DNA of 15,681 bases from CAYYOS01 sp964473355 (GTDB taxonomy: Bacteria > Pseudomonadota > Gammaproteobacteria > Burkholderiales > REEB80), in the NCBI GenBank assembly GCA_964473355.1, contig CAYYOS010000053.1, forward strand, positions 1 through 15,681. The letters are read 5' to 3'. The position numbers and the translations under genes were made by a program. This document shows positions 13,687 to 15,681 of the stretch, piece by piece. The notes under the pieces were generated by a model that was not told the origin of the DNA, did no database searches, and worked only from the letters and a program-made list of their open reading frames with translations. How positions within the stretch are numbered: the first letter of the stretch is position 1; each line of letters opens with the position of its first letter.

Positions 13687-14430
13687 ATGCCCAGTCTTCG
13701 CAACAAAATTCTTAGCGCCTATGGTTATTCGAAGCTAGCCATGTTGGCCTTTGCAGTCGTGGTATTCGTCGATTTGACCTACCTCAAACGCCAAATCGAA
13801 ACCGGACAGGTAGTTACAGACTTCCGTGAAGCCACGCTGGATATGCGACGCAACGAAAAGAATCTTTTTCTGTATGGCGATGCGACGAGCTACGACCAAT
13901 TAATGGCGCAGCTTGACACCGCAAGCAGCGCGTTCACCAAAGGGCGCAAAGCTTACAACACGATAATCGGGGGGCCGAACACCCAGCGTATCGCAGCATT
14001 GCTGGAAGCTTATCGTGGCACGCTGCAGCGCTATCCTCACCAGAGTGAGACAGAGCAGGCGGCGACCCGTCAAACCATCCGCACTTTAGGGCATGAGCTC
14101 ACTGAAATTACCGGGGTATTATCTCGCGGAGAGCGGCGCTTGCTTGCTCAGACCACACGCCGTGCAGCTTTGTTGCTGGCAGCGGCATTTGCGATTGTCG
14201 TGCTAATGGGGATCGCGGGTGGTTTGTTTCTGGTGCGGCGCGTCGTTCGTCCCTTGCGGGAACTGGAAGCGGGATTACGCGCCATCGATGAGGGTCGGGC
14301 ACGAGCTTTGCCTTTGCCCTCGCAAGACAAAGAAATCCAGTCCTTTGTTGCATCATTCAATGCCATGTTAAAAGCAACGAAAAGGCCGCCGCGCTCGGTG
14401 TGTTGGTCTCAGGCGTCGCACACGAGTTAA
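13687..14430 (+). CDS. Membrane sensor histidine kinase, N-terminal part (frameshifted gene)
   Basis: This is the sensor part of a two-component kinase. From the ATG at 13687 there is a transmembrane helix at about residues 16-34, an extracytoplasmic helical sensor of about 125 residues (LDMRRNEKNLFLYGD near its start is typical of four-helix-bundle sensors), a second transmembrane helix at about 160-183 (AALLLAAAFAIVVLMGIAGG), and a HAMP linker (RRVVRPLRELEAGLRAIDEG). The frame reaches SFNAMLKA and then turns into unrelated sequence up to the stop at 14428-14430. The catalytic part continues in another frame from about 14373. A start at TTG 13675 is possible. As sequenced, this fragment alone could not phosphorylate anything. 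Confidence 0.85.
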   Translation: MPSLRNKILSAYGYSKLAMLAFAVVVFVDLTYLKRQIETGQVVTDFREATLDMRRNEKNLFLYGDATSYDQLMAQLDTASSAFTKGRKAYNTIIGGPNTQRIAALLEAYRGTLQRYPHQSETEQAATRQTIRTLGHELTEITGVLSRGERRLLAQTTRRAALLLAAAFAIVVLMGIAGGLFLVRRVVRPLRELEAGLRAIDEGRARALPLPSQDKEIQSFVASFNAMLKATKRPPRSVCWSQASHTS

Positions 14431-15104
14431 ACAATCCATTGTCGAACATTTCTACGTCGGCGCAGCTGATGCTGGAAGAAGGTGAGTCCGGCGATGTCAC
14501 ACTAAAAAAACTTTGGCTGACGCAAATTGATAGCGAAACCGAGCGTGCCCGACGCATCGTCCGGCGACTGCTCGATAGCGTGCGTCAACCCGGCAAATTA
14601 CACCGACACCGCATGCCGTTGTCAGATTTAGTTCAGTCGTCCCTTGAACTTGTTAACCGTCATTTGCCCCCAGGCGTTCAAGTTTGTGTCGGGGAATCGG
14701 CCAACATCGAAGTCGATGTCGACCGCGAGCGTTTGCACCAGGTATTCATTAATCTAATCAAGAACGCCGCCGATGCGGGCGCGCAGCATATCACGGTGTC
14801 CGCGCAACTGCGGGCCTGGGACGCCGATGCCGCCGAGACCGGTACGCTCGTCGGCGACGCCACCATGGTCATCGATTCTGGCGAGGCAATCTGCATCACC
14901 ATTGAGGACGACGGCCCCGGCATACCAGCCGATCTACGTGAACATATTTTTGATCCTTTCATTACGACCCACATGGGTGGCGAAGGGACGGGCTTGGGCC
15001 TGTATCTCGTCGAGGAAATAGTCAGCGAACATCGCGGCTGCATTGTGCTAGCCTCCGCTACCGGTCGCGGTACGCGTTTTTCAATCTGGTTGCCCCGGCC
15101 ATAG
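14373..15104 (+). CDS. Sensor histidine kinase, catalytic part (frameshifted gene)
   Basis: This is the kinase core belonging to the preceding sensor fragment. In this frame homology-like sequence starts near 14373 (SNEKAAALG), before the first formal start (GTG 14400). It continues with the H-box GVLVSGVAHELNNPLSNIS (phospho-acceptor His codon 14421-14423), the N-box HQVFINLIKNAADAG, the G1 box EDDGPGIP, the F-box FDPFITT and the G2 box GEGTGLGLYL, ending WLPRP. All HATPase motifs are intact, so the break is either recent or a sequencing/assembly error. The response regulator begins 11 nt after the stop, and the pair forms an operon. The start coordinate is the estimated point of frame change, not a true start codon. 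Confidence 0.85.
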   Translation, partial: SNEKAAALGVLVSGVAHELNNPLSNISTSAQLMLEEGESGDVTLKKLWLTQIDSETERARRIVRRLLDSVRQPGKLHRHRMPLSDLVQSSLELVNRHLPPGVQVCVGESANIEVDVDRERLHQVFINLIKNAADAGAQHITVSAQLRAWDADAAETGTLVGDATMVIDSGEAICITIEDDGPGIPADLREHIFDPFITTHMGGEGTGLGLYLVEEIVSEHRGCIVLASATGRGTRFSIWLPRP

Positions 15105-15115
15105 GACACAATGCC

Positions 15116-15681
15116 ATGAACCCAGCCCATATTCTTCTCGTTGATGACGAAACCATCACACTTTCCAATCTTACGCATGTGCTCAAACGCGAAGGCTATG
15201 AGGTCACCGCATGCAAAAATGGTGAGGCTGGGCTCGTTGCTTTGCGGCAACGTGATTTTGACCTGGTGCTCACTGATCTGAAAATGCCGGGCGTCGACGG
15301 CATGGCATTGCTGCGCGAAGTACGTAGCCGTTTCCCCGAGGTGCCGGTGATCATGATCACCGGCCATGCATCGCTAGATTCTGCGGTGGAAGCCATGAAG
15401 GCTGGCGCTTACCACTATCTCGCCAAACCCTTTCGTCTCGCCGAGGCGCGCGAGGTGGTGCGTGGCGCGCTCGAATTACGTCGGGTCAAACGCGAGAATA
15501 AGGACCTAAAGCTGCGCATCGAGCAGCTCCAAAATCCACATACCCTCATCACTCAAGATTTGGGCATGCAGCGCCTGCTTGAGACCTCGCGGCAGATCGC
15601 GTCCAGCGACAGTAGCGTAGTCATCCATGGCGAATCTGGCACCGGCAAAGAGTTGCTCGCGCGGTATATCCACCAGCATAG
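15116..15681 (+). CDS. NtrC-family sigma54-dependent response regulator, 3' truncated by window edge
   Basis: The frame is open from the ATG at 15116 to the window end (188 residues) without a stop. The receiver domain comes first: acidic pocket Asp10-Asp11, phospho-acceptor Asp54 (VLTDLKMPGVDG), Thr82 (MITGHAS) and Lys104 (AKPF). A coiled linker (VKRENKDLKLRIEQLQN) leads into a sigma54-activator AAA+ domain beginning at TLITQDLGMQRLLE, with Walker A GESGTGKE at about residues 172-179. The sigma54-contacting GAFTGA loop and the DNA-binding domain lie beyond the window. It is the cognate regulator of the kinase immediately upstream. Its targets are unknown; sigma54 promoters near the transporters would be candidates. 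Confidence 0.95.
   Translation, partial: MNPAHILLVDDETITLSNLTHVLKREGYEVTACKNGEAGLVALRQRDFDLVLTDLKMPGVDGMALLREVRSRFPEVPVIMITGHASLDSAVEAMKAGAYHYLAKPFRLAEAREVVRGALELRRVKRENKDLKLRIEQLQNPHTLITQDLGMQRLLETSRQIASSDSSVVIHGESGTGKELLARYIHQH

Noticed and set aside
14364..14390. Programmed -1 ribosomal frameshift in the kinase
   Set aside because: The A4 runs do not form an X-XXY-YYZ slippery heptamer in the zero frame, and no downstream stimulatory structure was seen; indel or sequencing error is simpler.
14678..15367. 229-codon open frame on the - strand across the kinase/regulator junction
   Set aside because: It covers the HATPase motifs and receiver domain, both clearly coded on the + strand, and has no recognisable protein features.
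1..15681. CRISPR arrays, tRNA or rRNA genes, insertion sequences, attachment sites
   Set aside because: No regularly spaced repeats, cloverleaf-like sequence, transposase or integrase frames or terminal repeats were seen on either strand.

Overview
The window is a segment of an alpha-carboxysome (CO2-concentrating mechanism) island from a chemolithoautotrophic proteobacterium, probably a sulfur- or ammonia-oxidising beta- or gammaproteobacterium. The evidence is the run of Cso shell, carbonic anhydrase, McdAB and CbbQO genes together with a bicarbonate transporter and its PII-like partner. The genus cannot be fixed from the sequence. A 41-base N run at 7151-7191 shows that this is a draft scaffold.

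Region 1 (1-7150, all + strand) is the distal part of a cso operon. In order it holds the 3' part of csoSCA, csoS4A, csoS4B, two nearly identical csoS1 hexamer genes, a bacterioferritin-like gene, acRAF (pterin dehydratase-like Rubisco assembly factor), a ParA ATPase (mcdA), its tiny partner mcdB, cbbQ and cbbO. Spacing is tight throughout (0-45 nt, several overlaps), so one transcript is likely. cbbL, cbbS and csoS2 are expected upstream of the window. No csoS1D is present. cbbO loses its last few residues in the gap.

Region 2 (7192-8913) is the purine pair purE-purK, overlapping by 4 nt. Its link to the cso operon rests on the N gap.

Region 3 (9081-10794) is a transport module: a carboxysome-associated PII-like protein (CPII), an SbtA sodium/bicarbonate symporter, and an unrecognised 101-residue protein whose start overlaps the sbtA stop.

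Region 4 (10823-13517, - strand) holds a SulP-family anion transporter with a STAS domain and an unusual insertion of about 130 residues. Upstream of it is a small USP-like protein. An 18-bp perfect palindrome sits between the two genes.

Region 5 (13687-15681, + strand) is divergent. It encodes a two-component system: a membrane histidine kinase that is frameshifted between HAMP and H-box as sequenced, followed by an NtrC-type response regulator cut by the window end. The divergent intergenic region (13518-13686) has a promoter on each strand candidate and a quasi-palindromic TTGCAA-containing site.

Taken together, SbtA and possibly SulP would raise cytosolic bicarbonate, and CPII would gate SbtA in response to adenylates and/or bicarbonate. 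CsoSCA converts bicarbonate to CO2 inside the CsoS1/CsoS4 shell. acRAF and CbbQO serve Rubisco assembly and reactivation, and McdAB positions the carboxysomes. The kinase/regulator pair may control the divergent USP-SulP genes; that is inference from layout only.
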